Source of the DNA: Bog-473 sp963817735 | GTDB lineage: Bacteria; Actinomycetota; Acidimicrobiia; Acidimicrobiales; RAAP-2 | Direction of reading: 5' to 3' | DNA length: 64,000 bases | NCBI GenBank assembly: GCA_963817735.1 | Contig: CAWFPP010000010.1 | Span: forward strand, 263,925-327,924 | Notes under the pieces: model-generated | Databases searched by the model: none | What the model was told of the DNA's origin: nothing | The model's input: only the letters and a program-made list of their open reading frames with translations | Shown: piece by piece, positions 53,039 through 62,014 of the stretch | Layout: each line of letters begins with the position of its first letter | How positions within the stretch are numbered: the first letter of the stretch is position 1 | Translations under genes and position numbers: made by a program

Positions 53039-53432
53039 CGCTTCATCCAAGCGCGACGCGTTGACCCGCGTTCCTAAACTTGTTGTCAGCTTCGGCTGAT
53101 ATCGCGTGGCGGTCTTCTAATTTACCGTCTTGAAAACGGCCCCGACCTCACAGGAGGACCGATCGGAAGGAGGATAGCGATCGGGGCCATGCTCTTTGGG
53201 AAAGAGCACGCGCGGTGTCCAACAGACGTACTTGAAACCTGTGCTGACCATTAATGGCGCTACCAATTATCGCGGCTGACGCTCAATGACTTCGTTTAAA
53301 CAGATCGAGGCCAACCGTCGCAACGCGGGCAAAAGCAACCGGTCCAATCACTTAAGAAGACAAGCGGCCCTCGCGCTGCAATGCAGTCCGTCACGGTAAC
53401 TTGATGGCATCTTGCGTTGGCTTCACAGAAAC
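53039..53432. other. No gene; two hairpins
   Basis: TGCTCTTT-GGG-AAAGAGCA (53,190-53,208) is a compact perfect hairpin. GGCCCCGA and TCGGGGCC flank the preceding 40 bp as a larger inverted repeat. These may terminate transcription of the RES/Xre unit. No coding pattern. Confidence 0.5.
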
Positions 53433-53899
53433 TTAGAGTTGGAAAAGCCTCGGATCGAATGTGAATGGCGTGATCGCTACAATCGTTATCCGACCACTGT
53501 CCGCGTGACGGTGATTAATCAGGGCGTTGCGATCGGGCGCGGCGGCGATGGGCATGATGACTGACGGGACCACGAGCAGAGCGCGGTGGCCCCATCGAGC
53601 CATCCATCTCCGAGCGTCTGCGTGCGGGTTTCGCGCGAGGCCCAATCAGTTGGTAGGTTATCAAACGATATGTGTGGACTGGGGACATCATCTGGAACAG
53701 CGTACTCTACTATGACCTGAGGGGGTAACAGGCCGCTGTCGGTGACATGGACGCGTTTCTCCAATGCGGTGAGCGACGGCACTGTCGAACAATACGTCAC
53801 TGGGCGCCCAGTGGTATTCCAGCGGCCGCTGTTCGCGAGCCCGTAACCGCCATCGAAGTCGCGAGCGCGCCGCAGGCTCGATAACCGCCAAAGGCGCAT
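53433..53899 (-). pseudogene. RES-domain toxin, frameshifted
   Basis: The ATG overlaps the antitoxin stop (TAATG). The first frame gives RLWRLSSLRRARDFDGGYGL, ANSGRWNTTGRPVTYCSTVP, SLTALEKRVHV and DNLPTDWASRETRTQTLGDG, the RES NAD-binding core. Near 53,565 a frame change separates it from LLVVPSVIMPIAAAPDRNAL, INHRHADSGRITIV and FDPRLFQL, the conserved end. Intact RES toxins consume NAD; this one probably lacks its last third. Confidence 0.8.
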
Positions 53900-54342
53900 T
53901 ATGCTGCCGCGCCCCAGTCGATCTTCGCCAAAATCTGCTCGACGACACGGGCGCCGGATTCGGTTCCCGCCACTTCTAGCGGCGCATTGCCGTCGAGAAT
54001 TGCCAAATTTTCGCGAAGCCACCGGTTCGCTTTTTCCACGTCGCCGAAAACATCCTCAGTCAATGCTTGAATCCGCGTCAGCCGCACAACCCGATCGGAT
54101 TCTTCAACAGTCAGCGGTTGTCGCTTGGCCTTGCGATGCCTCTGCGTCCGCTCAGGGATGATAAATCGCCCGATCTCTTGGTCCGAGAAGCCACCGCGCT
54201 TGACATATACGAGCGCTCGCAAAGGAATGCGACGATGAACGAGGCGGGCAAGATCAGCCTCCGAGGTCACCTTCTGACCAAGGACCTCTTGGCCACCTAG
54301 CTTGCGAAAGACCGTCTCTACTACCGGCTGGCTTGCTTGCAT
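53899..54342 (-). CDS. Xre/MbcA/ParS-type antitoxin of a RES-Xre module
   Basis: This 147-aa antitoxin starts at 54,342 (AAAGGGG upstream). The N-terminal part has VETVFRKLGGQEVLGQKVTS. The middle has an HTH-like region (GGFSDQEIGRFIIPERTQRH) and the C-terminal DUF2384 toxin-binding part has DVFGDVEKANRWLRENLAIL, DGNAPLEVAGTESGARVVEQ. It is coupled to the RES toxin by TAATG. Intact. Confidence 0.88.
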   Translation of the reverse strand: MQASQPVVETVFRKLGGQEVLGQKVTSEADLARLVHRRIPLRALVYVKRGGFSDQEIGRFIIPERTQRHRKAKRQPLTVEESDRVVRLTRIQALTEDVFGDVEKANRWLRENLAILDGNAPLEVAGTESGARVVEQILAKIDWGAAA

Positions 54343-54897
54343 TTGAAATCGGCCCCTTTCCTTCGGCAATCTGCCGATAATATATGCGGCGTTTTGCCGG
54401 AGATCAAGTCCCTTCACCCCACTTCTCAAGTACAAACAAGAGGCGTTGCGTGAACGATAACCCGGCCCTGGACATCAAATTGTTGAGGATTTGTTTGTGA
54501 TCGGCAACCGGCGGCGCAAATCGGTATGTGCCAAGAGATCACGCGCGACCTCAATTGCTTCAGGCGTTGCCCATGTCCTCGCTGCGCCATCACGGCTCAT
54601 AGGGAGTGACACGAATGCCAAGGCGTTCGATTGTATGCCTCGTTACAACTGGTCTGATTGCCGAATATGATAAAGATCGTCCGGTCTCTCCAGTGTGGGA
54701 GCTAAGAAGATGCGGGCGGCGTTTCGAAGCCGAAGCCTCGTTCGTCGAGGGTGCACTCGAAGAGCATCGTCAAATGCACGCTGTGAGCGCAGTCAGGCTA
54801 ACACTGGCCTACCCTAGCTCGGCGTCGCCTCCAGCAGCCGCCGCCGCGGACTGGCATCAGAGGATGCTCGTCAAATACGCAAACGATTCATAATTGT
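54343..54897. other. No well-supported gene
   Basis: A 95-codon plus-strand frame (54,606-54,893) with PRRSIVCLVTTGLIAEYDKD has no ribosome site or family, and its 3' end meets the VapC stop. The promoter of the RES/Xre unit lies near 54,370-54,450. Confidence 0.35.
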
Positions 54898-55329
54898 TCA
54901 GGACGCGATTGGATTAAGCCAGTGCAATCCCTGAAATCGCGCAAAATCGCCGTCCGTGGAGCAGAGCGTCAGCCCATGCTCCACCGCCAATGCTGCAAGA
55001 TGCGCGTCCGGTACTAAATTGCCGTGGACGCCAGGTAACGCGAGAAATTCGCCCAACAGATCGGCGTGCCGTTCTGTGGGCTGCGGAACCCAGGCCGGCT
55101 CGGCAGCGAGCCAGGCGCGCACTTGCTGCCAAGCATCACCAATCGGTTCAGGGCTTTCGAACACGCGTGGGTTCGTCACCAGACGCAGAAACGCGAGCAT
55201 GCTGGCCCACGGCAGACCGACGGGGGCAGAGGCATTCAGTTGTCGATCAAGCCAGTCGCGCGCGAAATTATGTTGAGCAAAGGAGCTCACGTGCGCGTAG
55301 ATCAGGATGTTGGCATCGATCAGTATCAC
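54898..55329 (-). CDS. vapC: VapC-type PIN toxin
   Basis: This 143-aa complete PIN toxin has ILIDANILIYAHVSSFAQHN (first Asp), GLPWASMLAFLRLVTNPRVF, NLVPDAHLAALAVEHGLTLC (acidic site) and STDGDFARFQGLHWLNP. The PDAHLAALA...D.DF..F pattern is typical of the group close to mycobacterial VapCs. ATGA overlap with the antitoxin. Confidence 0.92.
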   Translation of the reverse strand: MILIDANILIYAHVSSFAQHNFARDWLDRQLNASAPVGLPWASMLAFLRLVTNPRVFESPEPIGDAWQQVRAWLAAEPAWVPQPTERHADLLGEFLALPGVHGNLVPDAHLAALAVEHGLTLCSTDGDFARFQGLHWLNPIAS

Positions 55330-55577
55330 TTGAAGTTTTCGCTTTCGACAATGGCGAGCGCCTCGCCAATGTTGTCGATGCTGGCGATGCGCACGCGACC
55401 GAGCGCCACCGCACGCGTGCGGACATGCTCGCGCGGCCTACGACGCCTGCCCATGTCGTTGAGGCCACGACGCAGCGCTTCATTAACTAGGTGTTTCAGA
55501 CTGATACGACGGCTGCGGCGCAATCGCTCGAGCGTTGCGGCAACATCATCATCGAGGGTCAACGTGGTTCTCATCAT
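55326..55577 (-). CDS. vapB: VapB-type ribbon-helix-helix antitoxin
   Basis: This 83-aa antitoxin opens with RTTLTLDDDVAATLERLRRS (RHH strand-helix) and SLKHLVNEALRRGLNDM. The acidic end (NIGEALAIVESENFK) contacts the toxin. Two adjacent ATGs are possible. It is coupled to vapC by ATGA. Confidence 0.88.
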   Translation of the reverse strand: MMRTTLTLDDDVAATLERLRRSRRISLKHLVNEALRRGLNDMGRRRRPREHVRTRAVALGRVRIASIDNIGEALAIVESENFK

Positions 55578-55701
55578 CAAAGCATACGAGATTGATGTCT
55601 TGATGTCAATCGGCCCTGGCTGGCTGAGGACGTAGCCGTTAGCGCTTCTTGGCTTGGCCGGGGCGTACGAAAATGGGGGGCGACATCTCCCTCCCGCGGC
55701 C

Positions 55702-55738
55702 TTAACCGGGGAGCTGGACAGGCACCAGGACAGCAATG
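55702..55738. repeat. Dispersed ~37-bp repeat, copy 2
   Basis: This is the partner of 51,823-51,859. It lies between the vapB promoter side and the DUF4038 leader. Confidence 0.55.
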
Positions 55739-55819
55739 ATGCCCGAGGCCCTTAAGAGGGCTTTGACGGCTTACCGAGCCGGCGACCTCGCCGGCACCGA
55801 AGGTCTTTGCCAAGACATG

Positions 55820-55874
55820 CTTGCGAAGCATAATCCGGCATGATCCTATTAGGGACGGGGCAATGACAATCGAC
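55820..55874 (+). repeat. Dispersed 55-bp repeat, copy 2 (gene leader)
   Basis: This is the partner of 42,190-42,245. It ends in the first codons of the exported glycosidase and contains GGGACGGGG just before the ATG, so it probably supplies a ribosome site. Confidence 0.75.
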
Positions 55875-57369
55875 ATCGGAAGACGGCAATTCATATCCGC
55901 GCTGGGCGGTGCAGCGCTCGCTTGGCCGCGCGCCACCCGTGCGCAGCAGCCGGCGCTGCCAGTGGTCACGAGCACTACGATTAACACTGCCGGCGTGTCC
56001 GTCGCAGCTAGCTCTAACGGCCGCTACCTCGTCAACAGCTCGGGTCAACCGTTTCTGATGCTGGCGATCTCGGCGCAGGGCATGGCAATCGAGTCTGGTG
56101 GCTGACGTTACGCTCTTTCTCTCGACGTATGCCTCGCTCGGCTTCAACGCCGTCCAATTCAACCTCGTCACGCTCGGTTACGTGACTCAGGGCAATCCTG
56201 ATTACAAAACCCGCGACGGCCTCTTTCCTTTCGCTGGCAACGCGGGACTGCTCTCAAATTTCAACGTGTCGACATCGCCGAACGCGAACTACTGGGCGCG
56301 CATGGATGAGTTCGTCGTGCTGTGCGAGCAGTACGGTCTGTGGGCTCTGCTTAATCCATATCCACCCAACAACAGTGATCTTCGGAGGGCTGGCGCGACA
56401 GCTTGTCAGGCTTTCGGGCAATTCGTCGGCAACCGCTACAAAAATTCCCCGAATGTCGGCTGGCAGTTCGGCAACGATTACAAGGTCGGCTCCGAAGATT
56501 CCGCCATGGCGGCCTTGATCGAGGGGGTGCAGGGAGTTGTCCCGTCCTCGACGCTGATGTCGATGGAATTGAACTCCCCACCAGACAGCACGGCGTTCGA
56601 CGATTTCAACTTCACCCCGTACCTCAACATGACCGGAGCCTACTGCTACGACGTCACGTTCTGGCGCGGGATCATCAGCTACAACAACTCCTCGACGCGG
56701 TTTAACGGGAGTGCCGGCACGAACAAGACGCCGACGCCGTGCCCATCGATCATGCTGGAGGCGAATTACGAGTTCGAGAACATCGGGGCTGGCGCCGCGG
56801 CGCCGGGTACTCCGCTAACCATGCGCTGCCAGTCGTACTGGACAGTGCTGTCCGGCATGTGCGGCCAAATCTACGGCAACGGTTTCGTCTCGACGAGCTT
56901 CGAGACCAGCCCCGGCGCCAACATTAGGGTTGGCGGCTACAACGCCGGCGGCTGGAAGAACAACATGGCGACGACCGGCGCGGCGCACCTGCTGATCTGG
57001 AAGAACTTCTTCAACTCAATCGCCTGGTACAACCTAGTCCCCGACCAGGCCCACGTCGTCGGAACGGCGGGCTACGGCTCGCTGCCGAGGAGGGGGACCA
57101 AGTTTGGCAAAACGACCTACAACACAGTCGCTGCGACACCCGACGGCACCTGCGCGGTGGCTTATTTTCTGTACGGCCAGACGCCCGCTCTCACAGTCAA
57201 CATGGCCAAGTTCGCTGGCCCGGTGACGGCGCAGTGGTTCGACCCGACCAACGGAGTCTATACATCAGTATCGGGGTCGCCGTTCTCCAACACGGGAACG
57301 CACAATTTCACGCCTGTCGGCAACAACAGCGCTGGCGATCCTGACTGGGTGCTCTTGCTCACGGTTTGA
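55863..57369 (+). pseudogene. Tat-exported DUF4038-type glycoside hydrolase, one frameshift
   Basis: The first frame is a twin-arginine-like signal (DIGRRQFISALGGAALAWPR) followed by SSNGRYLVNSSGQPFLMLAI. One base near 56,090 shifts the frame into ADVTLFLSTYASLGFNAVQF, DEFVVLCEQYGLWALLNPYP, NVGWQFGNDYKVGSEDSAMA, CPSIMLEANYEFENIGAG and AAHLLIWKNFFNSIAWYNLV. The C-terminal beta-domain has AQWFDPTNGVYTSV. Without the shift it would be a ~500-aa glycosidase related to the one at 48,348. Confidence 0.78.
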
Positions 57370-57879
57370 TCATTGCAGGCGGCCGCGCCTCTTGCCGCTT
57401 TGTCGCCGGGCGCCTGTCGCCGCGCCAACTAGTTGGGCATTTTTCAGCTAATCCTCACCCTTATCATACGGCGGTCGTGAGGAGCCGATCTTGCCCCTGG
57501 AATCGGTGCATCTTTTGTCGGTTTTTTGCCCTTACCGATGGCCTCACGCCCACCCTGGCGTGGCCGCTGGTAAGCGAGGTGGCAATCGCTGGAAGGCGAT
57601 GCTGGAAGGTCAATGCCCGGATGGCCAATTTGCCATGATAGCTGATATTTCCACCCGTAGCTGATATTTCCACCCGTAGCGCATCCGGGTTTCGGTCCCA
57701 TCATTTCGCCAAAAAGCTCAAAGCTTCCCACACCTCATTCGAACAATCGGCCCGGCGCAGCAAACAAATTGGAAAAGATCGAAGCATGATCAAAGAAGCT
57801 CTGAAGCAATTAAACGGTGTCGGCCGATCTATCGAGATTGTTATTGTAATATTACTGACGATGTGACATTATATACGAT
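57370..57879. other. No gene; short tandem repeat and TA promoter
   Basis: TAGCTGATATTTCCACCCG is repeated twice (57,639-57,657 and 57,658-57,676). The last 40 bases are AT-rich (GTGACATTATATACGAT) and probably hold the promoter and operator of the PIN gene. No coding frame with motifs. Confidence 0.5.
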
Positions 57880-58302
57880 ATGAGATGTGTGCTGGACACC
57901 AATGTCCTCGTCGCGGGCATGCGGAGCCCTCGCGGCGCGTCTGCAGCGCTGCTGATGGCGGCACGCCGGTCGGAGTTGACGCTGGTGGCGAACGTCGCGC
58001 TGGCGCTCGAATACGAAGCGATCTGCGTGATGGCCGAACATCGCATGGCCGCCGGGCTCTCGCAGCAACAGGTTGGCATCTTTCTGGATGCCGTGCTCGC
58101 GATGGTCGACCCGGTTGAAACGCATTTCATGTGGCGGCCCCAGCTTCGCGATCCGGCGGACGAGCTTGTGCTCGAAGCCGCCGTGAACGGGCAAGCCGCC
58201 GCGATCGTAGCATTCAACCAGCGGGATTTTGGCGACGCCCCCGCGACATTTGGAATTGAGGTGTTGTCGCCCGCCGAAATGCTTAGGAGGATCAGGACAT
58301 GA
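57880..58302 (+). CDS. PIN-family toxin (COG1569-like)
   Basis: This 140-aa toxin has CVLDTNVLVAGMRSPRGASA (first Asp), LALEYEAICVM (Glu), QLRDPADELVLEAAVNGQAA (acidic pair) and IVAFNQRDFGDAPATFGIEV. This matches the 'putative toxin component, PIN family' group. The stop overlaps the antitoxin start (ATGA), a toxin-first order. Confidence 0.88.
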   Translation: MRCVLDTNVLVAGMRSPRGASAALLMAARRSELTLVANVALALEYEAICVMAEHRMAAGLSQQQVGIFLDAVLAMVDPVETHFMWRPQLRDPADELVLEAAVNGQAAAIVAFNQRDFGDAPATFGIEVLSPAEMLRRIRT

Positions 58303-58561
58303 AAAGCCCTCAAAGTACCTACCCGCTCCGCCTCCCCGCTCGGTGAAGGCGGAAGTCGAGCGCCGCGCCAAGGCGGACGGAATCAGCATCAATCAGTTCG
58401 TGGCAACCGCCGTTTCCGAAAAGCTGGCGGCCATGAATACGGCAGCCTTCTTCGCTGAGCGCCGGAAGTGCGCGGATTTCACTGCGTTTGATCGCCTGAT
58501 GCGTCGCAAGGGCGGCGAAGCGCCGCGGCCGGCGGATAATACCAATTCTCGGAGACGCTGA
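58299..58561 (+). pseudogene. Antitoxin of the PIN pair, frameshifted
   Basis: The start (KSPQSTYPLRLP) is followed by a frame change near 58,343. The second frame then gives SVKAEVERRAKADGISINQF, VATAVSEKLAAMNTAAFFAE and FDRLMRRKGGEAPRP, an Arc/HicB-like RHH antitoxin. The toxin ahead of it is intact, so loss of this protein would be harmful unless the lesion is a sequencing error or another antitoxin substitutes. Confidence 0.7.
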
Positions 58562-58938
58562 CTTATTTTGACATCACGGCCGGACCACAGCGGACAGACA
58601 AGTATCTGATGCTGCGCCCAACCGCTCCGACCGCCTCAGCCCCTTGGGGAAAACGCGTCGCCGGGAACAGTCTGACTTCGGGTAACACGTGCCCCCCGTC
58701 AGACGGTCCCCGGCACCATTCTCATCCTGATTGTCGCTCACCTCTCACCTTGATTGTCGCGCGCCAATTGGTGTGACGTCCATGACTCCTACCTTCAAAC
58801 GGTTTGTGCGTCGATCCCATCGTACTGCCTATGTGTGCTGATGAACCGGACAACCCGATAGGGATAATTGTTCTATTGATCCACACCACAATGCGATACT
58901 TGTTGCCGGTCAGAACAGCACGAAGGCGTGCCGGATGA
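58562..58938. other. No supportable gene
   Basis: Short words such as TGATTGTCGC recur (near 58,729 and 58,752) as in insertion-sequence ends, but no transposase is attached. Confidence 0.35.
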
Positions 58939-59508
58939 TCATGCTGCCTTGTCGTAAAGAAGCACCCGCGCCTGAGGCTTTAATTGCAACAATAAGTCGA
59001 GGTCACGGGAATTTCTGCTGACCATGACGGACCCAGTATCAGCAGCCTGCAGAAACAGTAGGGCATCGTTGAGAAATTTGCGGCGATCTTGCTTTGGAAT
59101 AGCCTGCGTGCGCGTCAAAATTCCCGCGATCATCGCTGCCTCTAACCACACCTCGTAGCTCGGCGCAATAATCCGCGAGGGGTTGATCCACGTAAGCATC
59201 TCGACGATCGGGATCAACGCGGCCCGAGTGCGGCGGTCCGCCGGATCGAGGGCACCGATGGTGACCGCGATCTCGGCAAGTGCCGGTGCACCATGAAGGA
59301 TCGTTCGGGACGCCATCAAAGTGACGATCGACGTTGGCAATTGGCCCTTAAGCTGATCAATATAGACCGTGGCATCGAACAAGAGAGATAACCCGGCGGG
59401 AACCTGCAGTGGATCAAAAGGAAGATCCGCTTTTGGCCGATGCGCCAGAGGTCGAGGCCAACGACCGGGATCATTGCGGGCAATGATCGATTGCACGTCA
59501 GATTTCAA
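58939..59508 (-). CDS. vapC: VapC-type PIN toxin
   Basis: The PIN core is GLSLLFDATVYIDQLKGQLP (first Asp), APALAEIAVTIGALDP (Glu), KFLNDALLFLQAADTGSVMV (acidic) and SRNSRDLDLLLQLKP. The start is uncertain: TTG at 59,508 overlaps the antitoxin stop by 11 bases and gives 189 aa; GTG at 59,496 is an alternative. The ~50-residue N-terminal extension is longer than usual for VapC. Confidence 0.82.
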   Translation of the reverse strand: MKSDVQSIIARNDPGRWPRPLAHRPKADLPFDPLQVPAGLSLLFDATVYIDQLKGQLPTSIVTLMASRTILHGAPALAEIAVTIGALDPADRRTRAALIPIVEMLTWINPSRIIAPSYEVWLEAAMIAGILTRTQAIPKQDRRKFLNDALLFLQAADTGSVMVSRNSRDLDLLLQLKPQARVLLYDKAA

Positions 59509-59833
59509 GCTCAAAGTCCTTTGGCAGGCGTCCAGATTGGCCTGCGAACCACGGCCCAAAATCATCAGGTGCGGCAAGCACGGCCAACGCGGCGTTGACC
59601 AGCTCCGAGTCACTCTTGAGACCGGTCTTGCTACGAGCTGCCTTGATCAGCCCCGGATCAACGCGGGCGCTGAGACGCTCGGTGCGCGAGCCTTTCAGTT
59701 TGCCGCTCGCCGCCAATGTCGAGAGCGCGAACTCTACCCGCGCCGACGTTATCGGATCAATTGATTTGGTCCGCGCAAGCGATTGTCTATGTCCTCGCGG
59801 AAGGGTTTTCTCTAGTCTTTTTGCGGATGTCAT
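59498..59833 (-). CDS. Antitoxin of the adjacent VapC
   Basis: This 111-aa protein has a basic N-terminal part, then RLSARVDPGLIKAARSKTGL and SDSELVNAALAVLAAPDDFG, a ribbon-helix-helix pattern. The tail GRLPKDFELEI would contact the toxin. A palindrome with TATAAT lies 19 bp upstream. Confidence 0.75.
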   Translation of the reverse strand: MTSAKRLEKTLPRGHRQSLARTKSIDPITSARVEFALSTLAASGKLKGSRTERLSARVDPGLIKAARSKTGLKSDSELVNAALAVLAAPDDFGPWFAGQSGRLPKDFELEI

Positions 59834-59851
59834 CACGGTGCTCCGTCTGTA

Positions 59852-59874
59852 TGACATTATTATACACTATGTCA
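59852..59874 (-). promoter_or_regulatory. VapBC promoter with palindromic operator
   Basis: TGACAT (59,852) and ATGTCA (59,869) form inverted arms. On the minus strand a perfect TATAAT -10 hexamer lies between them. This is the expected arrangement for autorepression by the antitoxin-toxin complex. Confidence 0.6.
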
Positions 59875-60014
59875 GACATTCTCGCAAGCCCGCGGATCGT
59901 AACGTTTCTTTGGTTCGTCTTCGCCACCGTCAAAGAGACCCTTCGTGGGGAACGCTAGGGAATGAGAGAGGTTGAGGAGAAATCTGTCAAGCACCTGGAA
60001 AATATCATGAATCG

Positions 60015-60245
60015 TTGCGCATCGATTTGTTGGATCGCCCGAAACTGATAAACCAGTTGTGTGCTCTCGAACGGCGCACCGCTCGCAGTGGCCGCGACAG
60101 CATCAAACATCCGCCCGGTGCCCACGACGATGTCGCCAATGCAGTTGCCGGCGTGGCCGCAGCCATCAACAAGTACGGGAATTACGACACCAGCTACGGC
60201 GGTTTCCAGCCCGACCACGTCGACAGGGATGTCCCACGCCGGTAG
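60015..60245 (+). pseudogene. Phage terminase C-terminal remnant
   Basis: The frame gives RIDLLDRPKLINQLCALERR, TARSGRDSIKHPPGAHDDVA and NAVAGVAAAINKYG. This is the final nuclease-domain segment of terminase large subunits. The rest of the gene is missing. It differs from the terminase end at 33,772, so it derives from another phage. Confidence 0.7.
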
Positions 60246-60266
60246 TGTCGCTTTCCCGTCGCCGTA

Positions 60267-61409
60267 TCAACCGGCCTTGTTCGGATTGATCAGATACTTT
60301 TCGCCCGTCGCACGCTTGCTGTAGGCGGCGATATTTTGAAGCTGAAGCGCCTCCTGCAGTGACACGACCTGCGTGTAATGGCTGGCGAACGTCGTCTTGA
60401 GTTCGGCGACGACCCGTTCACGCAGCTTCTGAGCCTCGGCCGCTCCGATTTTCTGCAGGAACGGGAACAGCAGCCAGCCGCCGACGCCCCAGGCCATGCC
60501 GAAGGCTCGGTCTAATTCGATCGGGCGAGCATCAAGGCTGCCATAGATATAGACCTGCTTGTGCACCGTCGATCCGTATCGGCTGTAGACCTTGGCGGTC
60601 TTGCTGGCGGCCGCCTCCATGCAGGTCAGGATCTGGCCGGCGAGCTTGCCGCCGCCGATGGCGTCGAACGCCAGGGTCGCGCCGGTGTCGACGAGAGCCT
60701 TGGTCAGGTCCTCCATGAACGTCGGCGCAGCGGAATTGCACACATGCTTCGCGCCGATGCGGCGCAAAATATCTTCCTGTTGCGAGTTGCGGACGATGTT
60801 GACGAGGCCGATCCCGTCCTTGAGGCAGATCTTGTTCAGCATCTGACCGAGGTTGGACGCGGCGGCGGTGTGCACCAGCGCCTTGTGGCCCTCCCGCCGC
60901 ATGGTCTCGACCATGCCCAGCGACGTCAGCGGATTGACGAAGCATGATGCGCCCTCGGCAGGGGTCGTTCCCGCCGGAAGCACGAGACAATCGGCCGCCT
61001 TCAGGCAGCGATACTGCGCGTACATCGCGCCGCCGATCATGGCGACGGTCTTGCCGAGCAGCGTCTGGGCCGCATCGGAAGCTCCCGCCTTGACGACCAC
61101 ACCGGCGCCCTCGTTGCCGACGGGCATGGACTCGTCGAGGCGCCCAGCCATAGCTTTCATCGCGGAGTCCGGAACGGTCGCCGTAACCACCGGAGCATCG
61201 CTGGTGCCCGACAACTTGGCCGTCTTCAAATCAGCCGCGCCGAGCAGCAGTCCGAGGTCCGAAGGATTGATCGGCGTGGCCTCGACGCGCACCACGACCT
61301 CATCGGCCGCTGGTTCAGGGATTGCGACTTTCACAAGCGACAATTCGAGTTCGCCGCTCTTCTTGATCAAAGAGCGAAGCTGAAGGCCGGTTTTATTTTC
61401 GAAATCCAT
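60267..61409 (-). CDS. Zinc-type/quinone oxidoreductase-like MDR dehydrogenase
   Basis: This 380-aa medium-chain dehydrogenase has the GroES-like part with VVVRVEATPINPSDLGLLLG, SMPVGNEGAGVVVKAG and GGAMYAQYRCLKAADCLVLP. The cofactor domain has GHKALVHTAAASNLGQMLNK and ATLAFDAIGGGKLAGQILTC. It probably reduces quinones or enones with NADPH; the zinc ligands of alcohol dehydrogenases are not evident. AAGG precedes the ATG. It is intact and is the only clear metabolic gene among the TA loci. Confidence 0.9.
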   Translation of the reverse strand: MDFENKTGLQLRSLIKKSGELELSLVKVAIPEPAADEVVVRVEATPINPSDLGLLLGAADLKTAKLSGTSDAPVVTATVPDSAMKAMAGRLDESMPVGNEGAGVVVKAGASDAAQTLLGKTVAMIGGAMYAQYRCLKAADCLVLPAGTTPAEGASCFVNPLTSLGMVETMRREGHKALVHTAAASNLGQMLNKICLKDGIGLVNIVRNSQQEDILRRIGAKHVCNSAAPTFMEDLTKALVDTGATLAFDAIGGGKLAGQILTCMEAAASKTAKVYSRYGSTVHKQVYIYGSLDARPIELDRAFGMAWGVGGWLLFPFLQKIGAAEAQKLRERVVAELKTTFASHYTQVVSLQEALQLQNIAAYSKRATGEKYLINPNKAG

Positions 61410-61618
61410 CTTAAACCTTCCCGCTTTAGCCGCGTTGTTTCTGCCGAATGCCCGCTGTGACTAAGCGTGGAACTTTGACCATTCCGAGCTGATAATAGTC
61501 AATAGCGTTCGTTGCCGTGGTCTTTGTCAGTGCAAATCGGGCGGATTTGCATGGCGGTCATTGTCAAAATCTGGCGACAATCGGAGCGTCGACAGATCAC
61601 GAGGATGAGCGCGGTGCA

Positions 61619-62014
61619 TCATTGTTCAGCCGACTTGATATCGGTTTGCGCGAAATCGTCGCCTTTGAACAGCAGCGGCTCACCTGTGATCTTTGCCAGC
61701 GCATAGGCAAAGCAATCGCCGAAATTCAGCTTTGCTTGATGGCCACTGCCTCTGCCAAAATCGCGGTATGCTTCCCGCGCAATTCGAGCCTGGGCTTCGG
61801 TTACTGGCTCAATGCGAATTTCCGCCATCAGGACGAGCTCGTCGAAACGTCGGCTGGCAACGGGATCACGGCTGCCGTCAATGATGACTGCGGCTTCGAC
61901 GAAGTTGGCGGCTGAAAGGCGTCGGACCACGCTCTTCTCGATTACGTGGGCAAACGCTTCGGCCTCAGGCTCGTCGCGAAGGATCGCGATCAATGCGGAC
62001 GTATCAACAATCAT
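61619..62014 (-). CDS. vapC: VapC-type PIN toxin
   Basis: This 131-aa complete toxin has IVDTSALIAILRDEPEAEAF, SAANFVEAAVIIDGSRD (Glu), KLNFGDCFAYALAKITGEPL (acidic) and LFKGDDFAQTDIKSA. The start overlaps the antitoxin stop as ATGA. Confidence 0.93.
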   Translation of the reverse strand: MIVDTSALIAILRDEPEAEAFAHVIEKSVVRRLSAANFVEAAVIIDGSRDPVASRRFDELVLMAEIRIEPVTEAQARIAREAYRDFGRGSGHQAKLNFGDCFAYALAKITGEPLLFKGDDFAQTDIKSAEQ

